A stretch of 64,000 bases of DNA from DASXHY01 sp035552155 (GCA_035552155.1 DASZLX010000050.1:62001-126000), one strand, 5' to 3'; positions 17,449 through 26,661 are shown, counted from the stretch's first letter. The notes: generated from the letters alone by a model not told the origin. Program-made: numbers and translations.

Positions 17449-20298
17449 CTATCTCTCACTTTTGGCTTGTCTCACCGCTTCGACACACCGCGCACAAATC
17501 GTCGGATGCTCCGGCGCTGAGCCGACATCCGTTTCCCAATGCCAGCAACGCTCGCATTTCTCTCCGTCAGCTTTGGAAACCACGACCGACGGTTCTTCGC
17601 CCGCCGACGCGTTCAACGCCGAGACATTCACCAACTCGCGCAAGGCTTCCCGGTTTCTTTTGGCAAGCTGCTCTTGCGCGGCCGGCACTTTGATTTCGAT
17701 TTTTGCGTCGAGCGATTTTCCAATGGTTTTGGCCTGCCGCAGTTTTTCCAATTCGGGCAGAATTCGGTTCCGCCACTCGGAAAGCCACTTCCAATCGTCA
17801 CCCTCGTCCGCGGAAAGTTTAATTTCCGAAGGGTCCCATCCCGTTGCGTGAATTGACTCCACCGTTTTCCCAGGCACAAATTCCCACGCCTCATCCGCCG
17901 TGAATGCCAGCACTGGCGCAAGCATTTTGCAAAGGCCGGTCACGATCCTGTGCAATGCCGTCTGGGTCGAACGCCGCCGATGCGAATTAGCCGCGTCGGT
18001 ATAAAGCCGGTCCTTGATGACATCGTGATAAATCGAGGACAACTCAACAGCGATGAACTGGCTGAGCTTTTGGTAAACGACGTGGAACTCGTATTTGTCG
18101 TAAGCCTCCGCGACTTCCTTTTCCACTTTTGAGAACTCGCCCAAAATCCAGCGGTCCAGACCCGTCAGCTTCTCATCGGGCACCGATTGTTTTGCGGGAT
18201 CGAAATCGAAAAGGTTTGAGAGTTGATAGCGCAAGGCGTTGCGCATGCCGCGATATGTTTCGGCGACTTTATTGACGCGCTCCTCGCTAACCACGATATC
18301 GCTGCGAAAATCCTGCGAGGAGACCCACAGCCGCACGACATCCGCGCCGTATCGCTTCACGTAGGCCTCGGCGGTTTGCGGCTTCTCATAACCGCCCTGG
18401 CTCTGTTTGCTCTTGGAAATTTTTTCGCGATCCGCGTCCACCATGAATCCATGCGTCAGCACGGTTTTGAATGGCGCCGCCCCATTGCCTGCCAGTGATA
18501 GCAACAGTGAAGATTGAAACCAGCCGCGATGCTGGTCCGAGCCTTCGAGATACATATCGGCCTGGAACGGCTTTTCTTTGCCGCGAATTTCCGACCGCCG
18601 CGCAATTACCGCGCGCGACGACGAGCCCGAATCAATCCACACGTCCAGCGTGTCATTGGATTTCGCGACGGCATCGGCGCCTTTCCAATCTTTCGGCTTC
18701 AACAACGTCCACAATTCCGCCGCGGATTTTTCGAACCAGACGTTCGAGCCGTGCTTCTCAATTAAATCCGCTGCGTTACGGACGATTTGCGCGTCGAGCA
18801 TCGGCTCGCCATTCGCGTCGTAAAACGCGGGGATCGGCACGCCCCACGTGCGCTGGCGCGAGATGCACCAATCCGGCCGCGATTCCACCGCCCCCTTGAT
18901 GCGGTTCACGCCCCACTCGGGAATCCATTTCACGCGATCGATCTCGGCGACGGCCCGAGCGCGGAACGTTTTTGCCGGAGGGGCGAGCTCCGCGAGCCCC
19001 TTATTGTCCGGAACGGAGTGATCAATCTCAATAAACCATTGGTCCATCGCCCGAAAAATCACCGGGTTCTTGCTTCGCCAGCAATGCGGATAGCTGTGAT
19101 GATAATTCTCCTGGTGCAGGAGAGCCTGGCGCAATCGCAATTCGTGCAGCACCGCCTCGTTCGCATCGCTCTTGCCGTGCTTTTCCAAAATCGATTTGCC
19201 GATCATCTCGGCAGGCATTTGTTGCTCCGCCGGCAGGTCATTCGTGTGGGTAAATTTTCCATTATCATCGATCGGTGAATAAATCGGCAGCCCGTTTTGC
19301 GAGCCGAGGCCGTAGTCTTCCAGACCGTGGCCTGGCGCGATGTGAACAAAGCCCGTGCCGGTGTCGCTCGTGACAAATTCCGCCGCAAACAATTTACCGG
19401 TGCGGTTGCAGAACGGATGCTGATATTGCAATTTTGCCAGCTCTTCGATGGCAAAGGGCGTTTCCCGGTGACCGCTCCAGCCGCATTTTTCCGCAACAGC
19501 CGGCACCAGACCGCGAAATAGAATGTATTTCTCCGCGCCCACCTCCACCTGCACGTATTGAAAATTTTTGTTGTAGGCCACCGCCAGGTTCGCCGGCAGC
19601 GTCCAGGGGGTCGTCGTCCAAATCACCACAAATGTTCCGGGCCGCCCCACCACCGGGAATTTCACAAAAACGCTGGGGCTGACATGATCGTGATATTCCA
19701 CCTCCGCATCCGCCAGCGCTGTGCGGCACGGGATGCACCAATACACCGGCTTTTTTCCGCGATAAACAAATCCCTGCTCGACGATGTCCGCGAAAAGCCG
19801 CAGTTCGTCCGCCTCGTATTCCTTGTTGAGCGTAAGATACGGGTTGTCCCAATCGCCCAGCACGCCGAGGCGCTTGAATTGCTCGCGCTGGATGTCGATG
19901 TATTTGCGCGCGTAGGCATCGCACGCCTTTCGAATCGTGGCGGCATCGGCGCTGGTGTCGCCCGCCTTGCGCATGTCCTGCGTGACCTTGAATTCAATCG
20001 GCAACCCGTGGCAATCCCAGCCGGGCACATACGGCGCGTTGAACCCGCGCAGCGTTTTGTATTTGACGATGATGTCCTTGAGAATTTTGTTCAACGCGGT
20101 GCCGATGTGCACATCGCCGTTGGCAAACGGCGGGCCGTCGTGTAGCACAAATTTCGCTTCGCCGGCGCGCTGGTCCTGGATTTTTTCGTAGAGCTTTGCC
20201 GCGTACCATTTCGCCAGCCGCTCCGGTTCCCGCGCGACGAGGTCGGCCTTCATCGGGAAATCGGTGCGGGGCAGATTCAATGTGTCTTTATAATCCAT
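17449..20298 (-). CDS. ileS: Isoleucyl-tRNA synthetase
   Basis: This essential class I aminoacyl-tRNA synthetase charges tRNA-Ile and edits valine. The 949-residue product is full length. The HIGH signature appears as GDVHIG near residue 61-66 after HDGPPFAN, and KISKS near residue 625 is the KMSKS loop. The CP1 editing domain follows the HIGH region, with the TTTPWTLPAN motif present. The C-terminus has the zinc-finger Cys pairs CERC and CARC (about 915-940), placing it with the bacterial zinc-containing type. The ATG at 20298 is clear. It is not next to lspA as in many genomes. Confidence 0.97.
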   Translation of the reverse strand: MDYKDTLNLPRTDFPMKADLVAREPERLAKWYAAKLYEKIQDQRAGEAKFVLHDGPPFANGDVHIGTALNKILKDIIVKYKTLRGFNAPYVPGWDCHGLPIEFKVTQDMRKAGDTSADAATIRKACDAYARKYIDIQREQFKRLGVLGDWDNPYLTLNKEYEADELRLFADIVEQGFVYRGKKPVYWCIPCRTALADAEVEYHDHVSPSVFVKFPVVGRPGTFVVIWTTTPWTLPANLAVAYNKNFQYVQVEVGAEKYILFRGLVPAVAEKCGWSGHRETPFAIEELAKLQYQHPFCNRTGKLFAAEFVTSDTGTGFVHIAPGHGLEDYGLGSQNGLPIYSPIDDNGKFTHTNDLPAEQQMPAEMIGKSILEKHGKSDANEAVLHELRLRQALLHQENYHHSYPHCWRSKNPVIFRAMDQWFIEIDHSVPDNKGLAELAPPAKTFRARAVAEIDRVKWIPEWGVNRIKGAVESRPDWCISRQRTWGVPIPAFYDANGEPMLDAQIVRNAADLIEKHGSNVWFEKSAAELWTLLKPKDWKGADAVAKSNDTLDVWIDSGSSSRAVIARRSEIRGKEKPFQADMYLEGSDQHRGWFQSSLLLSLAGNGAAPFKTVLTHGFMVDADREKISKSKQSQGGYEKPQTAEAYVKRYGADVVRLWVSSQDFRSDIVVSEERVNKVAETYRGMRNALRYQLSNLFDFDPAKQSVPDEKLTGLDRWILGEFSKVEKEVAEAYDKYEFHVVYQKLSQFIAVELSSIYHDVIKDRLYTDAANSHRRRSTQTALHRIVTGLCKMLAPVLAFTADEAWEFVPGKTVESIHATGWDPSEIKLSADEGDDWKWLSEWRNRILPELEKLRQAKTIGKSLDAKIEIKVPAAQEQLAKRNREALRELVNVSALNASAGEEPSVVVSKADGEKCERCWHWETDVGSAPEHPTICARCVEAVRQAKSER

Positions 20299-20382
20299 CG
20301 CAAAGAGTGCGCAAAATAACAGCGGAAAAAGGGGGTGTCAACGAAGGGACAATGAGTCGCGGCGGGGCCTTCAGTGATCCAC

Positions 20383-20598
20383 TCACTCTTCCCTCATCAA
20401 CAAGGCGGTAATTATGGCGAATAACAAAACGGCGAGACCTGTAATTCGCACCGGCTTATTCGAAGCGAAGAGGATTGCGATCAAAGCGCATATTCCGGAC
20501 AAGACAAACAGTCCCGCACAATCGCACAGCATCATTGTTCCCGAGATAGAAAATAAAATCGACAGGACGAGGCAGATTCTCGCGATTTTGATTTTCAT
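20383..20598 (-). CDS. Small hydrophobic membrane protein
   Basis: The 71-residue protein has a basic start (MKIKIAR) and three hydrophobic stretches (ICLVLSILFSISGTMML, GLFVLSGICALIAILFA, ITGLAVLLFAIITALLM). Hydrophobicity and a good ATG support real coding; the opposite-strand frame is polar and looks like its shadow. No family recognised. It lies upstream of ileS on the same strand, about 85 nt from its start. Confidence 0.5.
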   Translation of the reverse strand: MKIKIARICLVLSILFSISGTMMLCDCAGLFVLSGICALIAILFASNKPVRITGLAVLLFAIITALLMREE

Positions 20599-20625
20599 GT
20601 ATCACTGGCCGGATAGGAATGTGCA

Positions 20626-20826
20626 TTAAAAATATTGAATTGTATGATGCCCCCGGTGCTTCACTATTGCCGAACTTCTCGGCGCCGCCGGTTTCCGAGG
20701 CAATTTGATTTTAATCGTCTGCCTTTTCTGCTTCGGCTTGTTCCCTTCAAGAGCTTCTGAAATCGCGCCCGCTCCGAACAGAAGTCCGTCCGCCTCCAGC
20801 TTTGCTAACCATTGATGCTCTTTCAT
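20626..20826 (-). CDS. Small hypothetical protein
   Basis: The product is 66 residues, opening MKEHQWLAKLEADGLLFGAG and ending in a basic, Pro-rich tail. The ATG lies 12 nt after the stop of another small minus-strand frame, so three short ORFs (20626-21155) are packed head to tail. Nothing is recognised. It could be a genuine small operon or the decayed end of one. Confidence 0.4.
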   Translation of the reverse strand: MKEHQWLAKLEADGLLFGAGAISEALEGNKPKQKRQTIKIKLPRKPAAPRSSAIVKHRGHHTIQYF

Positions 20827-20838
20827 AATGGAAGCATT

Positions 20839-20988
20839 TCACACACTTGCGATGTCACGGGTGCTCGCTACGGGAACGTTGCCGGGGCCGGACAGGACCA
20901 TCACTATTGAGGCAGCAGGTAGCGTGAACGGGTCCCATCGGCCCCGGAGAAGTTGTGCGGCGATTGCTAATTCGTCGTGCTTATTCAT
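20839..20988 (-). CDS. Small hypothetical protein in packed ORF cluster
   Basis: The 49-codon frame starts at ATG 20988, whose first bases form an ATGA overlap with the stop of the frame upstream (20985-21155). The product begins MNKHDELAIAAQLLRGRWDP and is not recognised. The overlap with the upstream stop is the main argument that it is translated; a longer in-frame start upstream would read through the neighbouring frame. Confidence 0.35.
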   Translation of the reverse strand: MNKHDELAIAAQLLRGRWDPFTLPAASIVMVLSGPGNVPVASTRDIASV

Positions 20989-21155
20989 AAAGCCTCGAGG
21001 GCGATTTTCGATTTCAGTTTCTGCAACCGACAAATCTCTTTTAGCACGGTGCGGGCCAACCGAAGAACGAGGGCCTCCACGCATGGAATTATTGCTTTCC
21101 TAAGAATTAGACGGCTCTCCCGATAAAACGTCACGTGCCCGTGCGTGAATTCCAC
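20985..21155 (-). pseudogene. Short ORF or gene remnant upstream of hisD
   Basis: A minus-strand frame is open from 21239 to a TGA at 20987-20985. The only ordinary start is GTG 21155, giving 56 residues including HGHVTFYRESRLILRKA and a basic C-terminal helix. The open frame continues 28 codons upstream (TRRLDETPDRFVAGKFHAFG) without ATG, GTG or TTG, which suggests a 5'-truncated gene or an unusual start such as CTG. Its stop overlaps the next ATG. No family recognised. Confidence 0.35.
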
Positions 21156-21254
21156 GCCGAACGCGTGAAATTTTCCCGCGACGAACCGGTCGGGCGTTTC
21201 GTCCAGCCGACGCGTTTTTGACTTTACCCTCCCCTTCCTCTAGCCTCTCCCTGC

Positions 21255-22541
21255 ATGAAAGTGATCCGTCACACCGACGCGGATTTCCCCGAGCGACTGC
21301 AGGAAGTCACCGCGCCGTCCAGTTTGTTTGATGCCGAAATCGAGCAGCGCACCCGCGCAATTCTCGAGGCCGTGCATTCGCGCGGTGATGACGCATTGCT
21401 GGAATTGACCGAGCGTTTCGACGGAGCAAAACTCAGCGCGAATCAACTTGCCGTGACGCGAGCGGAACTCGTGACCGCTTCGCTTAAGGCGGACAATTCG
21501 CTGCGCGCGGCCATCTCGGAAGCGGAACACAACATCGCTGTCTTCGCGAAAAAATCGAAACGGCGCAATTGGGAGTCGCAAAATTCACACGGGGCAAAAG
21601 TCGGCGAAAAGTTTGATCCTTTTTCGCGCGTTGGCATTTACATTCCAGGAGGCACCGCGCCGCTCGTTTCGACGGCGCTGATGACCATCACGCTCGCCAA
21701 AGTTGCTGGCTGCAAGGAAATCGTTGTTTGCACACCGTGCGGAAAGGATGGGGGCATCAATGCCGCGCTCCTGTTCGCCGCGCGGACAGCGGGTGCGACG
21801 GAGATTTACCGGGTCGGCGGCGCGCAGGCCATTTCCGCGATGGCTTACGGCACCAAAACCATTCGCCGGGTGCAAAAGATTTTCGGCCCCGGCAACGCCT
21901 ACGTCGTCACCGCCAAACGGTTGCTGGTTGGCTACGTCGCGATTGACCTGCTGCCCGGCCCGAGCGAAGTGCTGGTGCTGGCCGACGAAACCGCCGACCC
22001 GAAATTCGCCGCCGCTGATTTGTTGGCGCAGGCGGAGCACGGCTCCGGCCACGAGCGCGTATGGCTGATTACAACTTCGGCGAAGATTTTAAATGCTGTG
22101 GAAAAGGAAATCGCGAAGCAATTGCCCAAACTTGCCCGGCGCGATTTCATCCGGCGCGTGCTCGACCATAACACGTGGCTCATCCAGGTAAAAACAATCG
22201 AGGACGCTGTGGGGCTGACAAACCAACTTGCTCCCGAACACTGCGAAGTGATGGTGCGCAATCCGCGGAAGCTTTCGGAAGGCATTTTGACCGCCGGTGC
22301 CATTTTTCTCGGTCCCTGGTCGCCGACGGTATTGGGCGATTACGTGGCCGGCCCGAGCCACACGTTGCCCACCGGCGGCGCGGGGAATTCATTCGCTGGT
22401 CTCACCGTCGATCAGTTCCAACGCCGTACAAGTGTGGTCGAATACAATCGCGGCGCACTCAAAAAGGCGCTTCCCGGAGTGAAAAAATTTGCCGAGATCG
22501 AGGGGTTGGGAGCCCATGGGCGGAGCGCGGAGATTCGTTGA
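21255..22541 (+). CDS. hisD: Histidinol dehydrogenase
   Basis: The enzyme catalyses the last two steps of histidine synthesis, oxidising histidinol to histidine with NAD in a zinc-dependent reaction. The 428-residue product shows family motifs in order: VGIYIPGGTAPL, GPSEVLVLADE, AQAEHGSGHERVW (zinc ligands Gln/His), LAPEHCEVM with the catalytic Glu-His pair, GPSHTLPTGG and the C-terminal LGAHGRSAEIR ligand His. The ATG at 21255 is the only good start. hisC begins 1 nt after the stop, so the pair is an operon fragment; other his genes are absent here. Confidence 0.96.
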   Translation: MKVIRHTDADFPERLQEVTAPSSLFDAEIEQRTRAILEAVHSRGDDALLELTERFDGAKLSANQLAVTRAELVTASLKADNSLRAAISEAEHNIAVFAKKSKRRNWESQNSHGAKVGEKFDPFSRVGIYIPGGTAPLVSTALMTITLAKVAGCKEIVVCTPCGKDGGINAALLFAARTAGATEIYRVGGAQAISAMAYGTKTIRRVQKIFGPGNAYVVTAKRLLVGYVAIDLLPGPSEVLVLADETADPKFAAADLLAQAEHGSGHERVWLITTSAKILNAVEKEIAKQLPKLARRDFIRRVLDHNTWLIQVKTIEDAVGLTNQLAPEHCEVMVRNPRKLSEGILTAGAIFLGPWSPTVLGDYVAGPSHTLPTGGAGNSFAGLTVDQFQRRTSVVEYNRGALKKALPGVKKFAEIEGLGAHGRSAEIR

Positions 22542-22542
22542 A

Positions 22543-23694
22543 ATGAAAACCGCGCCCTCACTCATTCGCCCGCTTGTCCACGATTTGCACGCCTACGTTC
22601 CGGGCGAACAGCCGAAGATCAAGGGCCTCATCAAGCTTAACACGAACGAGAATCCGCATCCGCCCTCGTCGCGCGTCTTGGCGGCGGTCAAGGGGGCAGT
22701 GGATGGGCGCTTACGGCTATATCCGAACCCCACGGCCCAGGCGCTGCGGGAAAAATTGGCGAAACTCCATCGCTGCAAGCCGGAGAACATCATCATCGGC
22801 AACGGTTCTGATGAATTGCTTGCGCTGGCGGTGCGCGCGTTTGTGGAACCGCAATCGGAGGGACGAGTTCCCCGAGTCCCCAACGGAAATAGAACAGGGA
22901 CTCGGAGACCTCGTCCCTCCGAGTTGGTGCAATATTTTCATCCCAGCTACTCGCTCTACCCGGTGCTGGCCGACATTCATGGCGCGGCGAAAAACCCCGT
23001 GCCGCTGAATGTAAATTTCAGTCTTCCGGAAGTGCCGGAACTCAAACGCGGCGGAGTCTGGGATTTCAGCGCGGCCCTGACATTCGTCACCACGCCCAAC
23101 GCACCCAGCGGCCGCGGTTATTCAATCGTCGAGTTGGAAAAACTCTGCCGCGCCATGGATGGTGTCGTGGTGCTCGACGAAGCTTACGTGGATTTTGCAG
23201 AAGAAAATGCGCTGAAACTCGCTCTAAAACATCCTCACGTGATTGTCTCGCGGACATTCTCGAAAGCCTATTCGCTTTGCTTCCAGCGCGTCGGTTATTT
23301 CGTCGCGCACGAGAGGCTCATTGCCGCGCTCGACAAAATCCGCGACAGCTACAACGTCAACGGCCTCGGGCAGATTGCGGCGCTGGCCACGCTGGACGAG
23401 CTTCCATACTATCGCGCGAATTTTCGCAAAATCATCGCGACGCGCGAGGAACTAAGCCGCGCATTGACGCTGCTTGGCTTTCGCGTATTGCCGAGCGAAA
23501 CAAATTTCATCCTGGCGAAACCGCCGTTGTTTTCGGCCCAGGCATGGCTTCAAAAACTGCGCGAGAAAAAAATCCTAGTTCGCTGGTTTAATCAGCCGGA
23601 AGTGAAGGATTTTTTGCGCATCACGATTGGCACGCCGACCGACGCGGGTGCCCTGATCCGCGCCGCTAAAGTCATTTTGCGCGGAACGCACTGA
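22543..23694 (+). CDS. hisC: Histidinol-phosphate aminotransferase with in-frame palindromic insert
   Basis: This PLP aminotransferase makes histidinol phosphate from imidazole-acetol phosphate. The ATG at 22543 follows the hisD stop; an earlier in-frame start at 22489 lies inside hisD. Family features are LNTNENPHPPSS, a middle TTPNAPSGRGY, VLDEAYVDF and the PLP lysine in TFSKAYSL. At 383 aa it is longer than most HisC (about 350-360) because residues about 105-127 (SEGRVPRVPNGNRTGTRR and neighbours) are encoded by a 68-bp near-perfect palindrome inserted in frame between the NGSDELLALAVRAFVEP and QYFHPSYSLYP segments. The reading frame and catalytic motifs are intact, so the enzyme is probably active. 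Confidence 0.93.
   Translation: MKTAPSLIRPLVHDLHAYVPGEQPKIKGLIKLNTNENPHPPSSRVLAAVKGAVDGRLRLYPNPTAQALREKLAKLHRCKPENIIIGNGSDELLALAVRAFVEPQSEGRVPRVPNGNRTGTRRPRPSELVQYFHPSYSLYPVLADIHGAAKNPVPLNVNFSLPEVPELKRGGVWDFSAALTFVTTPNAPSGRGYSIVELEKLCRAMDGVVVLDEAYVDFAEENALKLALKHPHVIVSRTFSKAYSLCFQRVGYFVAHERLIAALDKIRDSYNVNGLGQIAALATLDELPYYRANFRKIIATREELSRALTLLGFRVLPSETNFILAKPPLFSAQAWLQKLREKKILVRWFNQPEVKDFLRITIGTPTDAGALIRAAKVILRGTH
22855..22922. repeat. Palindromic element inserted in hisC
   Basis: Outer arms TCGGAGGGACGAG (22855-22867) and CTCGTCCCTCCGA (22910-22922) pair perfectly over 13 nt. Inner arms CCGAGTCCC (22872-22880) and GGGACTCGG (22897-22905) pair perfectly over 9 nt around a 16-nt loop. The element has the size and in-frame placement known for Rickettsia palindromic elements, but the sequence family is different. 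It adds about 23 codons to hisC. Confidence 0.9.
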
Positions 23695-23742
23695 CACTAA
23701 CTTCCCCTTGCCCTCGCTCGGCAAACCCGCTATGCACGCAGC

Positions 23743-24849
23743 ATGGATTCGCGCGAAGCGTTGGTCGCCTTGAACCTGATCGAGCACGTCGGCCCCGTGC
23801 GCGTCCGGCAATTGCTCGAACACTTCGGCGAAGCCCCAAAAATTCTGAGTGCCTCCCGGCAACAACTTCTCCACGTGCGCGGCATCGGCGAAGAAACCGC
23901 AGCGTCCATCGTGAGCTGGGAAAAATCCGTCGATCTCGCTGCCGAACTTAAACGCGTCGCCGACTCCAATTGCAAAATCGTCGTTCAATCCGATGACAAT
24001 TATCCCGCGATGCTCCGCGAAATCTACGACCCGCCCGTGGTCCTTTATGTCAAAGGCGATTTGACGGCGAAGGACAAAAACGCGGTGGCGATGGTCGGTT
24101 CGCGCATGACCACGCATTACGGGATCGAAGTCGCGCGCAAACTCGCCTATCAACTCGCCTACATCGGCGTCACGGTCGTCAGCGGCGGAGCGCGCGGCAT
24201 CGATACCGCCGCTCATCAAGGGGCGCTTTCCGGCAAAGGCCGCACCCTTTGCGTTCTCGGCACGGGCATCAATATCGTGTTCCCACCCGAGAATGGCGAA
24301 TTGTTCGAACGCATCGCCGCCAATGGCGCCGTCATATCGCAATATCCTTTCAACCGTAAAGCCGACAAACAATCCTTTGCCATTCGCAACCGCATCGTTG
24401 CTGGAATGACGCTCGGCACGGTGGTCGTCGAGGCCAACCTCACGAGCGGCGCGCTCATCACGGCCAATTTCGCCACCGAATATGGCCGCCAGGTTTTCGC
24501 CGTGCCCGGCCGCATCGATTCCCCGCGCAGCAAGGGCTGCCATGAGTTGATAAAAAAAGGCGCGAAGCTTTGCGAAGGCGCCGAAGACATACTGAGTGAA
24601 TTCGAATATCTTTTTCCGGCCAGCAATCGTCCGCCGTCGCCGAATCAAACTGGCACGCTGCCGGCGCTGGAGCTGAGCGACCACGAACAGAAAGTTTTTG
24701 GCACACTCGACGGAGAAGAATTGACTATTGATGACGTCATTCGAAAATCGGGGCTGCCGAGTTCGACTGTTTCTGTCGCGTTATTGAGTCTGGAAATGAA
24801 ACGGTTGGTGAAACAACTTCCCGGAAAACTGTTTGTGCGCAACCGGTGA
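23743..24849 (+). CDS. dprA: DNA processing protein DprA/Smf
   Basis: The 368-residue protein loads RecA on incoming single-stranded DNA during natural transformation. Residues 1-65 form a helix-hairpin-helix/SAM-like domain (IEHVGPVRVRQLLEHFG). A Rossmann-like DNA_processg_A domain follows (AMVGSRMTTHYG, VVSGGARGIDTAAHQGAL, LGTGINIVFPPEN, RNRIVAGMTLGTVVVEA). The C-terminal 60 residues are a winged helix (DHEQKVFGTLDGEELTIDDV). All parts are intact. It stands about 50 nt after hisC. Presence of dprA suggests competence or at least uptake-linked recombination. Confidence 0.94.
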   Translation: MDSREALVALNLIEHVGPVRVRQLLEHFGEAPKILSASRQQLLHVRGIGEETAASIVSWEKSVDLAAELKRVADSNCKIVVQSDDNYPAMLREIYDPPVVLYVKGDLTAKDKNAVAMVGSRMTTHYGIEVARKLAYQLAYIGVTVVSGGARGIDTAAHQGALSGKGRTLCVLGTGINIVFPPENGELFERIAANGAVISQYPFNRKADKQSFAIRNRIVAGMTLGTVVVEANLTSGALITANFATEYGRQVFAVPGRIDSPRSKGCHELIKKGAKLCEGAEDILSEFEYLFPASNRPPSPNQTGTLPALELSDHEQKVFGTLDGEELTIDDVIRKSGLPSSTVSVALLSLEMKRLVKQLPGKLFVRNR

Positions 24850-24929
24850 AGTTCGGGGGTTGTTACCCGCGATGAGACTCAGCAGAATTTCCAAATCGGT
24901 GTTAGATTATTGTAGAGGCCAGATTCCGT

Positions 24930-25388
24930 ATGGATAATTCCAGTTATACAATTTTGCTGGTTGAGGACGAGGAGAATGACGCACTCCTCGTCCAGATGGC
25001 ATTCAAAAAAAATGACATCCTTAATCCTGTCCAATGGGTGAGAGATGGTGTGGAGGCGATCGCTTACCTTAATGGTCAGGGCGAGTTCGCGGATCGGGAC
25101 CGTTATCCGTTTCCCGAAGTTTTGATTCTCGATTTGAAAATGCCACGCATGAACGGGTTGGAACTTCTTGCGTGGATACGTGATCATCCCGAGTTCCGAG
25201 TGATCCCGACCATCATCATGTCTGCCTCGCGACTGGATTGCGACGTGGAGAAAGCCTACGCGTTGGGCGCCAACACCTACATGATCAAACCTTCTGCTTT
25301 TGATGATCTGGCCAAAATGGTGAAGCTCGCCCACGAATATTGGAGCATCAGCATCAAGCCGAAAACCACACGCTCAAAATCCGTTTGA
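24930..25388 (+). CDS. Orphan CheY-like response regulator (Rcp1 type)
   Basis: This is a 152-residue single receiver domain. The acidic pocket (VEDEEND), phospho-acceptor Asp68 in LILDLKMPRMNG, Ser98 and Lys120 are present. It shares the long loop before beta3 (FADRDRYPFPE) with the regulator at 5736-6149 and is clearly the same subfamily. The last 15 residues (SIKPKTTRSKSV) form a basic tail with no output domain. No histidine kinase lies nearby. Phytochrome-type or hybrid kinases usually partner such proteins. Confidence 0.87.
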   Translation: MDNSSYTILLVEDEENDALLVQMAFKKNDILNPVQWVRDGVEAIAYLNGQGEFADRDRYPFPEVLILDLKMPRMNGLELLAWIRDHPEFRVIPTIIMSASRLDCDVEKAYALGANTYMIKPSAFDDLAKMVKLAHEYWSISIKPKTTRSKSV

Positions 25389-25520
25389 ACAGGCGGATTT
25401 CTTCCGGCCCTCTTTGTCTGAGGCGTCTGTGTATAACACGTGAAGAACCGGTGAGTAAGTCAACCTTGAGAATTTTAAGCGCTCAAGCCAGCATAGTGGA
25501 CGTAGGAATAGACCAAATCC

Positions 25521-26105
25521 ATGAGCGTGGCCAGCATAGGTTGTGCAGATGGGACGTCCTCCCTGATGCCACCGCCATGTTTCGAGGTCTCCCTGCTTTA
25601 CCAGGACCTCCCGACCGGGATACACGCCCGACAATTCCTGAATCACGTGCTCGACCACTGTCAGCTCGCCGCGGAATTCAGCCTGACCCTCTGGAAATTG
25701 GATTTGTTTCATCTGCCGGAACTCTGCGAACAGGCCGTGCTTGCCGCCTGCGGCGCCGCGCTCGTGCTCCTTTCTTTGCGCGGTGATCTCGGTCTCGACA
25801 CCGCAACCGAGAACTGGCTCGCGCAATGGGTCCACCGCCGCGATGACGACGAATGCGCGCTCGCCGTGCTCATCGACTGCGATATGCAACGGCTTGATTC
25901 AATCGCTCAGACGTTATTTCGCCTGCAGGACATCACCCGTGGGAGCCAGGTGCGATTGTTCGTTGGGTTCATGCCCGCAGTTCCACCGGCAAAAGACCCG
26001 TCCTTTTGGCAACCCAAGTTCCAGGATGCCGATCATTTGCTGTTTACGCCCAACCACGGTTCGGACGAATTTCCCATCCCGAGCGAGGGCGGTCTCAACG
26101 AATAG
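25521..26105 (+). CDS. Hypothetical soluble protein
   Basis: The 194-residue product has no recognised domain. From about residue 24 it reads as a compact alpha/beta protein: SLLYQDLPTGIHARQFLNHV, then LCEQAVLAACGAALVLLSLR, ECALAVLIDCDMQRLD and GSQVRLFVGFMP. The alternation of helix and strand, and its position beside an orphan response regulator, suggest a cytosolic signalling or scaffold role, but this is weak inference. The start may be ATG 25521 or an internal ATG at 25566, since the first 15 residues are low in structure. It faces the membrane-protein operon on the other strand. Confidence 0.6.
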   Translation: MSVASIGCADGTSSLMPPPCFEVSLLYQDLPTGIHARQFLNHVLDHCQLAAEFSLTLWKLDLFHLPELCEQAVLAACGAALVLLSLRGDLGLDTATENWLAQWVHRRDDDECALAVLIDCDMQRLDSIAQTLFRLQDITRGSQVRLFVGFMPAVPPAKDPSFWQPKFQDADHLLFTPNHGSDEFPIPSEGGLNE

Positions 26106-26127
26106 CCTGCCGCGCTGGGCAAGTCGC

Positions 26128-26661
26128 TCACGCACCCGGCTTAGTTGCGGTATGCGTTGCTACCTCCGGGCTTTTTTCCAAATCCCCCGTCCACCGCCAG
26201 CAAAGCCACAGCGGCACGAAACCTAAAGCACCAAAGGAACAATCAATAAGCCGCCAACCAACCGGGATTCCGCGCAGGCCGCCCATGACCATCGCGTAGG
26301 GAATCACGAGGGCACATGCAATCATGCCGAATTGGTAAAGCCAGCGATTCCGTATCGGCTCGCGGAGCGCTCCGACAAACGCAATCGCAATCACAAAATG
26401 CCCGAACGCCAGCCAATCCGTACCATAAGCCATGAATTCGTAGGAAAAGTATGTGCTGTGGACCGCGTCACGAACTTTATAAATCCAGAGTGCCAGGCCG
26501 GTGCTATTCGCTTGATGGATCATATCGGTCCCGCCGAGCAATTTTGCGACTGCGTCGAGTTCCGTTTGTAAGGGGATCGCCGTCACCCCGCTCAGGATCA
26601 GCCCGAAGATAAACAGCCACGTAAGCCATTTAATTTTCCTGAGAGTTTGCTCTCGATTCAT
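26128..26661 (-). CDS. Four-span membrane protein at end of operon
   Basis: The 177-residue product has four hydrophobic spans (KWLTWLFIFGLILSGV, LAFGHFVIAIAFVGAL, YQFGMIACALVIPYAMVMG, FGALGFVPLWLCWRW) and a periplasm-side segment with HQANSTGLALWI. Family not recognised. It overlaps the small ORF at 26630-26767 by 32 nt and is the last gene of the minus-strand run that begins near 31.9 kb. Confidence 0.65.
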   Translation of the reverse strand: MNREQTLRKIKWLTWLFIFGLILSGVTAIPLQTELDAVAKLLGGTDMIHQANSTGLALWIYKVRDAVHSTYFSYEFMAYGTDWLAFGHFVIAIAFVGALREPIRNRWLYQFGMIACALVIPYAMVMGGLRGIPVGWRLIDCSFGALGFVPLWLCWRWTGDLEKSPEVATHTATKPGA

